NCBI RefSeq assembly: GCF_037104765.1
Contig: NZ_JBAWSY010000009.1
Location: forward strand, 62,001 to 126,000
From: Psychrobacillus mangrovi
GTDB lineage: Bacteria; Bacillota; Bacilli; Bacillales_A; Planococcaceae
Direction of reading: 5' to 3'
DNA: 64,000 nt
Part shown: piece after piece, positions 41,813 through 51,728 of the stretch
How positions within the stretch are numbered: the stretch's first letter is position 1
Layout: the number at the start of each line of letters is the position of its first letter
Translations under genes and position numbers: made by a program
The notes under the pieces: generated by a model
The model's input: the letters and a program-made list of their open reading frames with translations, nothing else
What the model was told of the DNA's origin: nothing
The model's database searches: none

Positions 41813-44197
41813 GTGACATATCAAATCAAAAAGGCTGCTGTTTTAGGTTCAGGGGTAATGGGATCTGGAATAGCTGCTCACCTAGCCAATATTGGCATTC
41901 CTACATTATTATTAGACATCGTTCCGAATGAAGTAAATAAAGAGGAATCAGCAAAAGGATGGAATTTGGAGCATCCTATGGTTCGTAATCGTTTTGCTCA
42001 AACAGCATTACAAAAACTATTAAAGCAGAAACCGGCTCCACTTACTTCTACTAAAAGCCTACAGTTAATAACGGCTGGAAACTTAGAAGATGATCTAGAA
42101 AAATTAATAGATGTTGACTGGATCATTGAAGTAGTTGTAGAAAATTTAAATGTGAAAAAGAGCTTATATGAAAAAATAGATGCAGTACGAAAACCGGGAA
42201 CAATCGTTAGTTCCAACACTTCAGGTATAAGTATTAATGCGATGGTTGAAGGACGGTCGGAGGACTTTGGAAAACATTTCTTAGGAACTCATTTCTTCAA
42301 TCCCCCAAGATACCTCAAATTATTAGAAGTAATACCAGCAAAAACTACGGATTCTGAAGTAGTTGAATTTATGAAGCAATTTGGAGAAGACATTTTAGGG
42401 AAAGGAGTCGTTTTGGCAAAAGACACTCCAAACTTTATTGCAAATCGCATTGGAACATACGGATTACTTATTTCCTTACGGGAGATGCAAGAACGTGGAT
42501 ATTCCGTCGGAGAAGTGGATTCAGTCACTGGTCCTTTATTAGGTCGTCCAAAATCAGCTACATTCCGTACTTTGGATGTTGTTGGATTAGATACATTTGC
42601 ACATGTTGCCAAAAATGTATATGACCAAACGTCTGGTGAAGAGCAAAAAGTATTTGAAATTCCAGCATTTCTTCATAAGATGCTAGAAAATAAATGGCTT
42701 GGAGCTAAATCAGGTCAAGGGTTCTTCTTGAAAAAAGATAAGGAAATATTGGAATTAAATATTGAAACACTCGAATATGAACCAGCTAAAAAGCTAAAAA
42801 CTGCCTCTATTGAAATGGCTAAGCAACAAAAAGGCCTAGCTGCAAAAGTGAAGACTTTAACGTATGCAAAGGATCGTACTGGAGAACTTTTATGGAGCAT
42901 TTTGAGTCCAACACTTCTTTATTCTGCTGAACTACACGGTGAGATTGCTGATGATATCGTAGCAATCGACCAAGCTATGAAATGGGGATTTGGCTGGCAG
43001 CAAGGACCATTTGAAATATGGGATGCCATTGGAGTGAAAGAGTCCGTTGTGAAAATGAAAGAGGAAGATAAAGCAATTCCTTCATTTGTACAGTCGTTAT
43101 TAGATAAAGGTTTTGAATCATTCTATAAAGAAGAAGAGGGAGATCTTTACTTCTTCGATGGAAATGACTATAAAGTTGTTCCAGTTAATGAAAAAGTAAT
43201 TGATTTAAAAAGATTTAAGAAAAAACATGGTGTTATTAAATCAAATTCTGGTGCAAGTTTAATAGATTTAGGAGACGGAATTGCCCTTTTGGAATTTCAC
43301 TCGAAATCAAATTCAATTGGTTTAGACATAATCCAAATGATTAACTTTGCAATCGACGAAGTGGAAAAGAATTACAAGGGGCTTGTCATCGGAAACCAAG
43401 GGAAAAACTTTAGTGTTGGAGCGAACCTAGGGATGATCTTAATGGAAGCGCAGGACGATAATATTTTTGAGCTTGATTTTGTTATTCGTAGCTTCCAAGA
43501 TGCCATGATGAAAATGAAATATTCTTCTAAACCAGTTGTCGCTGCTCCGTTTGGCATGACATTAGGTGGAGGAGCAGAGGCTTGTTTGCCAGCTACGCAT
43601 ATTCAAGCAACTACTGAAGCTTATATGGGTCTAGTAGAAGCTGGTGTTGGTTTGATCCCAGGTGGCGGTGGAAACAAAGAGCTTTATATGAAACATTTAA
43701 AAGGTCTTCCGAACGGGGTTCAAGTTGACTATCAATATGTTGCGAACAAAGTGTTTGAAACAATAGCGATGGCGAAAGTTTCCACTTCAGGAGAAGAAGC
43801 ACGTGAAAATAACTTCCTAAACTTTGCTGATGGTATTAGTGTCAATCCAGATCATCAATTATATGATGCGAAACAAGCCGCACTTGCGCTTGCAGACGCT
43901 GGATACAAAGCACCTATTCGTGAAAAAGTTCCTGTTACGGGTTCGCCAGGTTATGCAACTTTACTGTTAGGTGCAGAGGGCATGTTCCTATCCGGTTATA
44001 TTAGTGAGCATGATTTAAAAATAGCTAAAAAAATTGCATATGTTATTGCTGGTGGAGAAGTTCCTTATGGCACTTTAGTGGATGAGCAATATTTACTTAA
44101 TTTAGAACGCGAAGCTTTCTTAAGCTTAGTTGCAGATCCAAAATCACAAGCAAGAATGCAGCACATGTTAGTGAAAGGTAAGCCATTACGCAACTAA
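41813..44197 (+). CDS. fadN: Fatty-acid oxidation 3-hydroxyacyl-CoA dehydrogenase/enoyl-CoA hydratase
   Basis: A 794-residue bifunctional enzyme. The N-terminal part is the NAD-dependent 3-hydroxyacyl-CoA dehydrogenase (AAVLGSGVMGSGIAAHLANIG Rossmann motif, HFFNPPRYLKLLEV). The C-terminal part is a crotonase domain (NFSVGANLGM, GMTLGGGAEACLPA, VGLIPGGGG) for enoyl-CoA hydration. GTG 41813 is chosen because AGGGGAGG ends 9 bases before it; TTG 41807 is too close. It is the first gene of fadNAE, the beta-oxidation operon of Bacillus, under a FadR operator. Confidence 0.93.
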   Translation: MTYQIKKAAVLGSGVMGSGIAAHLANIGIPTLLLDIVPNEVNKEESAKGWNLEHPMVRNRFAQTALQKLLKQKPAPLTSTKSLQLITAGNLEDDLEKLIDVDWIIEVVVENLNVKKSLYEKIDAVRKPGTIVSSNTSGISINAMVEGRSEDFGKHFLGTHFFNPPRYLKLLEVIPAKTTDSEVVEFMKQFGEDILGKGVVLAKDTPNFIANRIGTYGLLISLREMQERGYSVGEVDSVTGPLLGRPKSATFRTLDVVGLDTFAHVAKNVYDQTSGEEQKVFEIPAFLHKMLENKWLGAKSGQGFFLKKDKEILELNIETLEYEPAKKLKTASIEMAKQQKGLAAKVKTLTYAKDRTGELLWSILSPTLLYSAELHGEIADDIVAIDQAMKWGFGWQQGPFEIWDAIGVKESVVKMKEEDKAIPSFVQSLLDKGFESFYKEEEGDLYFFDGNDYKVVPVNEKVIDLKRFKKKHGVIKSNSGASLIDLGDGIALLEFHSKSNSIGLDIIQMINFAIDEVEKNYKGLVIGNQGKNFSVGANLGMILMEAQDDNIFELDFVIRSFQDAMMKMKYSSKPVVAAPFGMTLGGGAEACLPATHIQATTEAYMGLVEAGVGLIPGGGGNKELYMKHLKGLPNGVQVDYQYVANKVFETIAMAKVSTSGEEARENNFLNFADGISVNPDHQLYDAKQAALALADAGYKAPIREKVPVTGSPGYATLLLGAEGMFLSGYISEHDLKIAKKIAYVIAGGEVPYGTLVDEQYLLNLEREAFLSLVADPKSQARMQHMLVKGKPLRN

Positions 44198-44227
44198 TTT
44201 TGCGTAGGTGATAAGGGAGGAATACTC

Positions 44228-45403
44228 ATGCGTGAAGCAGTTATCGTAGCAGGTGCAAGAACACCAGTAGGAAAAGCGAAAAAAGGTTCTTTAGCAACTG
44301 TTCGTCCAGATGATTTTGGAGCTTTAGTTGTGAAGGAAACATTGAAAAGGGCTGGTGGTTATGATGGTCCAATAGATGATTTAATTTTAGGTTGTGCAAT
44401 GCCTGAAGCAGAACAAGGAATGAACGTTGCAAGAAATATCGGAGCACTGGCAGGTCTTCCAGATACAACACCTGCTATTACAGTAAACCGCTTCTGTTCT
44501 TCCGGTTTACAATCCATTGCATATGCAGCAGAACGTATCATGCTAGGCCACTCAGAAGCAATTATTGCTGGAGGGGTAGAGTCAATGAGTATGGTACCAA
44601 TGATGGGAAATACGATTCGTCCAAATGCTCATTTAGCAGAAACGGCACCGCAATATTATATGGGAATGGGTCACACTGCTGAGCAAGTAGCAAACAAATA
44701 TGGTGTGAGTCGTGCAGATCAAGATGCTTTTGCCGTACGTTCACATGAACGTGCAGCTGCTGCAATTGCAGCAGGTAAATTCAATGATGAAATCGTTCCT
44801 GTCGAAGTAGTAAAGCATTATATTGATGAAAACAATAAAGCTCAAGTGAAAAAGTTTTTATTCGAAATGGATGAAGGCGTTAGAGAAGGTACAACGGTTG
44901 AAACACTTTCTAAATTACGTCCAGCATTTAATGTTCGTGGATCTGTAACGGCAGGAAATGCTTCTCAAACATCTGATGGGGCAGGTGCAGTTCTTGTTAT
45001 GGACCGAGAAGTGGCAGAAGCTCAAGGGCTAAAACCTCTTGCGAAATTCCGTTCATTCGCAGTTGGCGGTGTTCCACCAGAAGTAATGGGAATCGGACCG
45101 ATTGTAGCAGTACCAAAAGCATTAAAGTTGGCAGGACTATCTATAGAAGATATTGATGTTTGGGAGATCAATGAAGCTTTTGCTTCTCAATCACTTCAAG
45201 TAGTTCGCCATTTAGGGATCGACATTGAAAAAGTTAATGTGAATGGCGGAGCAATCGCACTTGGACATCCGCTTGGGGCTACTGGAACTATTTTAACTTT
45301 AAAAATGATGAGCGAATTAAGACGCCAAGGAAAACAGTTCGGAGTCGTTACTATGTGTATCGGCGGGGGAATGGGAGCAGCTGGAGTATTTGAGCTTTTA
45401 TAA
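44228..45403 (+). CDS. fadA: Acetyl-CoA C-acyltransferase (thiolase)
   Basis: A 391-residue thiolase completing each beta-oxidation round by thiolysis of 3-ketoacyl-CoA. Catalytic residues are present: nucleophile Cys90 in NRFCSSGLQS, His347 in GHPLGATG, and Cys377 in TMCIGGGMGAAG. GGGAGG precedes the ATG. It lies 30 bases after fadN and 36 before fadE. Confidence 0.95.
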   Translation: MREAVIVAGARTPVGKAKKGSLATVRPDDFGALVVKETLKRAGGYDGPIDDLILGCAMPEAEQGMNVARNIGALAGLPDTTPAITVNRFCSSGLQSIAYAAERIMLGHSEAIIAGGVESMSMVPMMGNTIRPNAHLAETAPQYYMGMGHTAEQVANKYGVSRADQDAFAVRSHERAAAAIAAGKFNDEIVPVEVVKHYIDENNKAQVKKFLFEMDEGVREGTTVETLSKLRPAFNVRGSVTAGNASQTSDGAGAVLVMDREVAEAQGLKPLAKFRSFAVGGVPPEVMGIGPIVAVPKALKLAGLSIEDIDVWEINEAFASQSLQVVRHLGIDIEKVNVNGGAIALGHPLGATGTILTLKMMSELRRQGKQFGVVTMCIGGGMGAAGVFELL

Positions 45404-45439
45404 GCTATCACAAATTTCAAACAAAAGGGGAGATTTAAC

Positions 45440-47221
45440 ATGACAGAAGTTAAAGACGTAATTAAAGGCGGAAGCTTTTTAGTGGAAGATTTAGAGGCAA
45501 GCCGAGTGTTTACACCAGAGGATTTTACCGATGAACAAAAAATGATTGCTAAAACAACTGAAGAATATGTAAAAAATCAAGTGTTACCAGTTGTAGAAAA
45601 TCTAGAACACCATGAATTCGAGCATTCAGTACGTCTATTAAAAGAAGCTGGAGATCTAGGGTTACTTGCTGCTGATATTCCAGAAGAATATGGCGGTTTA
45701 GGACTAGATAAGATTTCTTCTGCATTAATTGCAGAGAAACTCTCAGTTGCTGGTGGTTTTTCCATCACGCACGGAGCACATGTTGGAATTGGGACATTAC
45801 CAATCGTTTTATTTGGTAATGAAGAGCAAAAGCAAAAGTATCTACCAAACTCTGCATCAGGAGACAAAATCTCTGCTTATGCATTGACTGAGCCAGGTTC
45901 AGGTTCGGATGCTTTAGGTGCAAAAACTACTGCAAAATTGAATGCAGAAGGAACTCACTATATTTTAAATGGTGAAAAACAATGGATTACGAATGCTGGT
46001 TTTGCAGATGTATTTGTTGTTTATGCGAAAATTGATGGAGATAAATTCACGGCATTTATCGTAGAAAAAACGTTCCCAGGCGTTTCAGTAGGAGCAGAAG
46101 AAAAGAAAATGGGTATTAAATCTTCTTCTACTCGTACACTTATTTTACAAGATGCAGAGGTGCCTGTAGAAAACTTACTTGGTGAAATTGGCCGTGGTCA
46201 TGTAATTGCCTTCAATATTTTAAATATCGGTCGCTACAAATTAGGGGTAGGTACAATTGGTGGATCTAAACGTGCTTTAGAGCTTGCAATTTCATATACA
46301 AATCAACGTCAACAATTTAAAACACCTATTTCTTCCTTTAATTTAACAAAACAAAAGCTTGCTACAATGGCTTCTAAGTTATATGCAACAGAAAGCTTGA
46401 TTTACCGAACTGTTGGTTACTTTGAAGAACGCATGGGACAATTAAGTGAGGCAGAACAAAAAGATGGAAAAGCAATTGCAGCTTCTATCGCAGAATATGC
46501 AATTGAATGCTCTATCAATAAAGTAGTTGGATCAGAAGTTCTTGATTACATCGTCGATGAAGCTGTTCAATTACATGGTGGATATGGCTTTATGCAAGAA
46601 TATGAAGTAGAGCGTATTTATCGTGACTCACGTATAAACCGTATTTTCGAAGGGACGAATGAAATTAACCGATTAATCGTTCCTGGTACATTCTTGAAAA
46701 AAGCGATGAAAGGCGAGCTTCCATTACTTCAAAAAGCACAAAGTCTACAAGAAGAGCTACTGATGATGATGCCAGAAGAAGTAAGTGATGAGCCACTAGC
46801 ACAAGAAAAAGTATTAGTAGCAAATGCGAAGAAAATTGGTTTACTTGCTGCAGGTCTTGCTGCACAACGCTTTGGTGCAAAACTTGAAGCAGAGCAAGAA
46901 GTATTAGTTAATATTGCGAACATTGCTAATAACCTTTTTGCAATGGAATCAGCGGTCCTTCGTACAGAAAAAGCAATTGACCGTGACGGAGCAGAAAAAG
47001 CTAGCCAAAAATTACTGTATACGCAGATCTTCTGCCAAGAAGCATTTGATGAAATTGAAAAAGCAGCAAAAGAAACATTAATTGCATCTGTTGAAGGTGA
47101 TAACTTACGAATGATGATTTCTGCACTTCGTAAACTAACTCGCTATACTCCATACAATGTGATTGCTAAGAAACGCGAAGCTTCTGTTAAGTTAATTGAA
47201 GCTGAGAAATATGTTGTTTAA
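45440..47221 (+). CDS. fadE: Acyl-CoA dehydrogenase
   Basis: A 593-residue FAD-dependent dehydrogenase introducing the trans-2 double bond. Seen: AYALTEPGSGSDALGAKTTA and WITNAGFADVFVV of the middle domain, QLHGGYGFMQEYEVERIYRD near the FAD-binding end, RIFEGTNEINRLI, and the C-terminal extension of roughly 180 residues typical of Bacillus FadE-type enzymes. Third gene of the fad operon. Confidence 0.94.
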   Translation: MTEVKDVIKGGSFLVEDLEASRVFTPEDFTDEQKMIAKTTEEYVKNQVLPVVENLEHHEFEHSVRLLKEAGDLGLLAADIPEEYGGLGLDKISSALIAEKLSVAGGFSITHGAHVGIGTLPIVLFGNEEQKQKYLPNSASGDKISAYALTEPGSGSDALGAKTTAKLNAEGTHYILNGEKQWITNAGFADVFVVYAKIDGDKFTAFIVEKTFPGVSVGAEEKKMGIKSSSTRTLILQDAEVPVENLLGEIGRGHVIAFNILNIGRYKLGVGTIGGSKRALELAISYTNQRQQFKTPISSFNLTKQKLATMASKLYATESLIYRTVGYFEERMGQLSEAEQKDGKAIAASIAEYAIECSINKVVGSEVLDYIVDEAVQLHGGYGFMQEYEVERIYRDSRINRIFEGTNEINRLIVPGTFLKKAMKGELPLLQKAQSLQEELLMMMPEEVSDEPLAQEKVLVANAKKIGLLAAGLAAQRFGAKLEAEQEVLVNIANIANNLFAMESAVLRTEKAIDRDGAEKASQKLLYTQIFCQEAFDEIEKAAKETLIASVEGDNLRMMISALRKLTRYTPYNVIAKKREASVKLIEAEKYVV

Positions 47222-47263
47222 TTAAATGAAAGAGCCAAAAAGATCGGCTTAAATCTAAAACAT

Positions 47264-47300
47264 AAGGCAGTTGGAATTTGCTCATTCCAACTGCCTTTAA
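47264..47300 (+). terminator. Probable terminator after fadE
   Basis: AAGGCAGTTGGAAT / ATTCCAACTGCCTT stem-loop; the T-tract is broken (TTAAAATTTT). Confidence 0.7.
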
Positions 47301-47419
47301 AATTTTGCTTAAATAAATCTCTAACATTAATGAAGTGGAAGTCAATAGTATTTATAACCCTTGTTATATCAATACTTCAACGATGTTCCTTTGATTAGTC
47401 CTAATTTCTTCTAAATTTA

Positions 47420-47905
47420 TACTAAACAATGCAACTGATTCTGTTTCTAATTCCTTCAGAACATGACCATATTTATCGTAAATCATTTTGTGGAGTATTC
47501 CCTAATCGTTCAACAATTACTATTACATCCGAAACGTTGTTCAATAATATTGTACAATGTTTATGTCATAAACCATGGATTATAACAAGAGGTAGTCCAG
47601 TTTTCTTTAATAATCTTATATCAGCAAGCATATATTTTACTGTTGTCTGAAGAAGAATTTTCCAGTTTGATATGATAAAAACAAAGGAATCATCTTTAAA
47701 TTTATACTCAAAAGAGAGCATGGTTTCTCTACACCATTTACGATAAATATTCTCGATATTTTTCCATTGTAGATGGAAAGCTTCACCTCGTCTTATACCT
47801 GTGTAGGGAACTGTTTGAAGGAAAGAATAGTTTGTTATATTTTCTTGATGTTTTGCAGCATCCAATATATTAAATAATTCAGATGGCTTTTTTAAAATTT
47901 CTTAG
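47420..47905 (-). pseudogene. Relic of a phage-type tyrosine integrase
   Basis: Minus-strand translation gives the catalytic domain of a tyrosine recombinase in pieces. It contains ILKKPSELFNILDAAKHQEN and VPYTGIRRGEAFHLQWKNI (box I, catalytic Arg). After about 80 residues it reads IIHGL, a stop, HKHCTILLNN, and VIVIVERLGNTPQND, matching HGLRHTH..LL.....VQ.RLGH of intact enzymes. Stops and the loss of the box II Arg make it inactive. The N-terminal domain and catalytic Tyr are not found. No att repeats were recognised around it, so the boundaries of the element that brought it are lost. Confidence 0.75.
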
Positions 47906-48086
47906 GATAAGAAGTGCTGTATTAAACTAAAAAGGTTTGGTCTAAATCCGTTGGCACAGCTAAACAAATTGGAAACATACACAATTAATTTTACAATTAT
48001 CAATGTTTCAAATTGCGATTGAAAAGTCTTTTTTACATGGTACAATCTGTAGCGCGAATGGTGAAATAAGGAGGTCGCTTTATTGG

Positions 48087-49208
48087 ATGTTGAGTAATAA
48101 TCGAAATGAAAATGGTTTTGATTTTTTAAGATTATTTGCAGCTGTGTGTGTGGTAGTACAACATGCTATAGCACATTTAGAAGCTTCTTTTTTTTGGTTA
48201 GATACAGGGGAGTCTTATTGGTTTTGGGACGGCGTTCCTCTTTTCTTCATCTTGAGTGGGCTACTAGTCTATCAATCTTGCGAAAAATGTGTCTCAAGCG
48301 GCAGACCTATTTGGCAATACTTCGCCAATCGCTTACTTAGAATAGCTCCTGCAATATACGCTTATGTCTTGATAACAATTACCCTCTTGTTAGTTATTGG
48401 GATACTTTCAACAAAGGAGATTTTTTCAGTATCGTTTTTTGCTTGGTTCTTAAGCAATATTTTTTTAGTTCCTGTTTATCATCCAATTATTTATGAAGGT
48501 TTTGGGGTAGGAGTTGTAAACGGTAGTCTTTGGACTATACCTGTCGAGTTCGGTTTCTACACTTTCATTCCAGTCCTTTTCTTTTTAGAGACAAAATATG
48601 GATTTAAGAAAATGATAATTTTTGTAGTTGTTGTTTCTTTGTTTGGAGAATGTATAAAGTGGTTGTTAATTATAAACCCTTTAGAAACTTTAGCTGAGAA
48701 ACTGTTCTTAGTAACTTTCATTCCACATCTACTGTATTTTGGTATTGGTATATTTTGGTTAAGAACGTGGAGAAGCGTCAAGCATTCACCTGTCTTAGCA
48801 GCTCTTGCTGCATGGTTTTATATTGTTATTAGATACGATATACTTCAAATGAAAAATTTCTTGGGACCTTTTTATGAATTTGCTTGGGCTTTACCACTTA
48901 GTTATGCTGTAATTTGGTTCGGTTATAACGCACCTATATTTTTTTTGAAAGTAACTAAATTAGGTGATTATAGTTATGGTATATATATTTGGCATATGGT
49001 GGTTATTAACACACTAATGACATTCCAGTTTACAGATAAATACCCGAATCTTCCTGGGACAATAGTACATTTCATAGTTTTATTATTTACTTTATTAATG
49101 GCTATGTTTTCTTGGTGGATAATTGAGAAACCAACCATGAAATTTAAGCCGTTCTCATCTAGGGATCAAGAGAAAAAACAGAATCGAGTATTCAGACAAG
49201 TCCGATAG
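48087..49208 (+). CDS. Acyltransferase 3 family membrane protein (OafA/YrhL-like)
   Basis: A 373-residue polytopic membrane protein of the acyltransferase 3 family, which O-acylates polysaccharides or peptidoglycan. Seen: NGFDFLRLFAAVCVVVQHAIAH (catalytic His region), FWDGVPLFFILSGLLVYQS, RIAPAIYAYVL, SLWTIPVEFGFY, and a closing YSYGIYIWHMVV with about ten helices in all. ATG 48087 is chosen with AAGGAGGT at 48068-48075; the longer frame to 48003 lacks a site. The gene is isolated between decayed DNA, suggesting horizontal acquisition. Confidence 0.85.
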   Translation: MLSNNRNENGFDFLRLFAAVCVVVQHAIAHLEASFFWLDTGESYWFWDGVPLFFILSGLLVYQSCEKCVSSGRPIWQYFANRLLRIAPAIYAYVLITITLLLVIGILSTKEIFSVSFFAWFLSNIFLVPVYHPIIYEGFGVGVVNGSLWTIPVEFGFYTFIPVLFFLETKYGFKKMIIFVVVVSLFGECIKWLLIINPLETLAEKLFLVTFIPHLLYFGIGIFWLRTWRSVKHSPVLAALAAWFYIVIRYDILQMKNFLGPFYEFAWALPLSYAVIWFGYNAPIFFLKVTKLGDYSYGIYIWHMVVINTLMTFQFTDKYPNLPGTIVHFIVLLFTLLMAMFSWWIIEKPTMKFKPFSSRDQEKKQNRVFRQVR

Positions 49209-49905
49209 CTTATTGAACACTAAGAACAACATATTGTTCATTTATCTTGTTCAACTACCATGAATATAGATTTCTTCAAGAAAAGGAAAATGACAACACT
49301 TAAAAAGACCCAGATTAATCGAGAAAAAAATGAAGAGACGTACATTAATAAGTCTATGGATTAGGATGGACTGAATTAAGGTCAGTATCAGTATTGACAT
49401 TTCTTGACCATTTTCATTCTCTGTGGTGCAGTACTTTTTTGTGCTGCATGGATGGCTAACGGGTACTTAACTAAATAAAGTTTCTAACATTTCGGGTAGA
49501 CTTCATATTCAGTTGTTCTCTTGTAAAATCAAGGAGTTTTATTTAGTTTTAATCTGACCACTTTTTTAACCACTTTTTATTATTTTAATAGTTATGTGAA
49601 CAGTAAAAATGTAAAATCCTTTGTTTTTTAGAGATTTAAAGGTGTATTCTTTCTTAATTTATAACATTGAGTGATGAACGGCATGATGTCCGTAATTGGA
49701 ACTTGCCAAGTTCATGACCAACCGTGTTTGCTCAAGCGGCTCGTGGCTCGCCAACGGAAAGCGAGCGGTGTGATTCGGAAAAACTTACTCTGCCATTCTC
49801 TTAAAGATGGTTTGTTTAGTTGGAAAACACCTTTTCTTTCGTCACACAAGAACATTGCTTTTGTGCAATAGTATTGTATATGATAAGAAGAAAAAGGTGA
49901 TTTTA
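49209..49905. other. Intergenic region with a decayed copy of the palindromic repeat
   Basis: No supportable gene. Around 49728-49775 the sequence GCTCAAGCGGCTCGTGGCTCGCC followed by AACGGAAAGCGAGCGG corresponds to the right-hand interior of the element at 37405-37578 (CCCACGGAAAGCGAAG); the outer inverted ends are absent. A TGCAGTAC...GTGCTGCA hairpin lies near 49425-49450. Confidence 0.5.
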
Positions 49906-50268
49906 ATGACGATTCAATTTTTTGGTTATCCTAAATGTAGTACATGCAGAAAGGCAAGTAAGTGGTTGAAAGATCATCAAGTAGAATTTATGGATAATCA
50001 TATAGTGGAAAACCCACCTTCAAAAGAAATGATAAAAGAAATGTTAGAAAAGACAAATATTGATTTAAAAAAGTTCTTTAACACTAGCGGCACTAAATAT
50101 CGGGAACTGCAATTGAAGGACAAGCTACCAAATATGACTGAGGAAGAACAAATTGAAACGCTTGTGTCAGATGGAATGCTTATTAAGCGACCTCTTGTAT
50201 ATGATGGAGAACATTTGACACTAGGTTTTAAAGAAGAAGAGTTTGAACATATTTGGAAAAGCGTATAA
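49906..50268 (+). CDS. yusI: ArsC/Spx-family protein YusI
   Basis: A 120-residue thioredoxin-fold protein of the ArsC/Spx group with the CxxC redox site PKCSTCRKASKWL and the RPL motif MLIKRPLVYDG. It sits just before gcvH, exactly as yusI in B. subtilis. Function is unknown; there is no ars operon here, so arsenate reduction is unlikely. ATG 49906 follows AAAAAGGTGA; the longer frame to 49807 is not used. Confidence 0.88.
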   Translation: MTIQFFGYPKCSTCRKASKWLKDHQVEFMDNHIVENPPSKEMIKEMLEKTNIDLKKFFNTSGTKYRELQLKDKLPNMTEEEQIETLVSDGMLIKRPLVYDGEHLTLGFKEEEFEHIWKSV

Positions 50269-50338
50269 AGTTGCTTGTTTTTACAATAGAAATATGTGAA
50301 TATTATAGAGGAATATATATTTTTGAGAGGGGTATAAC

Positions 50339-50719
50339 ATGAGCACACCTAAAGAATTAAAATACTCAGAAGAGCATGAATGGGTAAAAACAGAAGACGG
50401 TAAAGTACGCATTGGTATTACACATTTTGCACAATCAGAACTTGGTGATATCGTATTTGTCGAGCTTCCACAAGTAGGAGACGATATAAAAGCTGGAGAT
50501 CCTTTCGGAAGTGTTGAATCAGTTAAAACTGTTTCTGAACTTTATGCTCCTATCAGCGGTAAAGTAGTAGAAGTAAACGCTGAATTAGAGGATAGCCCTG
50601 AATATGTAAACGAATCTCCGTATGAAAATGCATGGATGATTGTAGTTGAACCTTCTGATGTAGCGGAAGTGGATGCACTATTATCTGCAGAACAATATGA
50701 AGAGTTAATTCAAGAATAA
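50339..50719 (+). CDS. gcvH: Glycine cleavage system H protein
   Basis: A 126-residue lipoyl carrier protein with the lipoylation site Lys63 in SVESVKTVSELYAPISG. It shuttles the aminomethyl group between glycine-cleavage P, T and L proteins, and in Bacillus also serves as the lipoyl relay needed to make lipoylated E2 proteins. The other gcv genes are not in this window, as in B. subtilis. GAGAGGGG precedes ATG 50339. Confidence 0.95.
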   Translation: MSTPKELKYSEEHEWVKTEDGKVRIGITHFAQSELGDIVFVELPQVGDDIKAGDPFGSVESVKTVSELYAPISGKVVEVNAELEDSPEYVNESPYENAWMIVVEPSDVAEVDALLSAEQYEELIQE

Positions 50720-50732
50720 TTTGATAAGGGAA

Positions 50733-50761
50733 GGCGCCGGTTATTTACTGGCGCTTTTTCA
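50733..50761 (+). terminator. Terminator after gcvH
   Basis: GGCGCCGG...CTGGCGC stem followed by TTTTT. Confidence 0.6.
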
Positions 50762-50798
50762 TATACTACGTATATATGATGTGCTGGGAGCGAAGCTA

Positions 50799-51149
50799 AT
50801 GGCTAAGGTATTTAGTGAAAAAGTAATTCTTGTGGAAGGTAGATCAGATAAACTGAGACTTTTAACTATTCTTGAAGAAGCAGCTGAAATTGTTTGTACG
50901 AATGGTACTATTTCTAATGTAAAATTAGAAGAAATTTTAAGTCCTTTAGAAGAATTGCCCATTTATGCTTTTTTAGACTCCGATAAATCAGGAGAACAAA
51001 TACGATCGATTGTAAGAAAAGTATATCCAGAAGCTATCCATCTATATACGAATCCTGTATATGGTGAAGTTGCAAATACCCCTCTTGATGTTTTGGCTTC
51101 TATCTTGCAACGTGCTAAGATTAAAGTGAAAAAAGAATTTTTAGCATAG
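50799..51149 (+). CDS. yusF: Toprim-domain protein YusF
   Basis: A 116-residue small Toprim protein: the conserved Glu lies in VILVEGRSDK and the DxD motif in AFLDSDKSGEQIR. Small Toprim proteins of this type resemble RNase M5, but function is undetermined. ATG 50799 (GGGAG upstream) is chosen; the long frame to 50721 would start inside the gcvH terminator. Position between gcvH and yusE matches B. subtilis. Confidence 0.8.
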   Translation: MAKVFSEKVILVEGRSDKLRLLTILEEAAEIVCTNGTISNVKLEEILSPLEELPIYAFLDSDKSGEQIRSIVRKVYPEAIHLYTNPVYGEVANTPLDVLASILQRAKIKVKKEFLA

Positions 51150-51150
51150 G

Positions 51151-51480
51151 ATGATGTTTGTGAATGAATGGTCGCGAGAGGAATGGGAGCAGGCTAAAAA
51201 TGCTCCTAGTCTTTCTCTTTTATATATTTACACCCCAATGTGTGGTACATGCCTGGTAGCCTCTAAAATGATGCAGGTTATTAAGGAAATTGTAGAGTTT
51301 CCAGTTGGACAAGCAAATATTAATTACATAAAAGAATTAGCTGTGGATTATGAAATTGAAAGTGTCCCATGTCTTTTAATTGCAAAACATGGAATAGTTT
51401 ATAAAAAGATATATGCTTTTCAATCTATCCCTTATCTCTTAGATGTTATAAAAAGTGTTGACGACACCGAATTATCATGA
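51151..51480 (+). CDS. yusE: Thioredoxin-like protein YusE
   Basis: A 109-residue thioredoxin-fold protein with the active site MCGTC in YTPMCGTCLVASKMM and the cis-Pro VPCLLIAKHG. It starts one base after yusF; ATG 51151 has little Shine-Dalgarno, whereas GTG 51160 has AGGATGATG ahead of it, so the true start may be three codons later. Gene order again matches B. subtilis. The promoter of the downstream methionine operon lies over its last codons. Confidence 0.82.
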   Translation: MMFVNEWSREEWEQAKNAPSLSLLYIYTPMCGTCLVASKMMQVIKEIVEFPVGQANINYIKELAVDYEIESVPCLLIAKHGIVYKKIYAFQSIPYLLDVIKSVDDTELS

Positions 51481-51486
51481 TAAAAT
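51458..51486 (+). promoter_or_regulatory. Sigma-A-type promoter of the metNPQ operon
   Basis: TTGACG (51458-51463), 17-base spacer, TAAAAT (51481-51486). It lies immediately upstream of the S-box leader, overlapping the end of yusE. Confidence 0.7.
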
Positions 51487-51513
51487 TCGATTTACTGATA
51501 ACAATTGAATAGT

Positions 51514-51691
51514 GTCGCTCTTATTAAGAGAGGTGGAGGGAAGTGCCCGATGAAACCCAGCAACCGTCATGTAAATGAAATGGTGCCAAATCACACAAAG
51601 CGTAATTGCTTTGGAAAATGAGAGAATGGATGACTGTTATTTTGAATGATAACATACACCCCTTCTGCTCTTTTGCAGAAGGGTTTTTTTT
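51514..51691 (+). ncRNA. SAM riboswitch (S-box) with its terminator
   Basis: The S-box consensus is plain: CTCTTATTAAGAGAGGTGGAGGGA from 51518, then GCCCGATGAAACCCAGCAACC (51545-51565), a P3/P4 region, and ATGAGAG closing P1 near 51629. It is followed by the terminator CCCCTTCTGC/GCAGAAGGG with a run of eight Ts (51659-51690). SAM binding should cause termination and turn off the methionine importer. Confidence 0.95.
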
Positions 51692-51728
51692 ATAGTATTG
51701 TACTGTCTATACAGGAGGGAAGATTTAC

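Noticed and set aside
47429..47650. 73-codon plus-strand ORF
   Set aside because: It is antisense to the integrase relic and has no ribosome-binding site.
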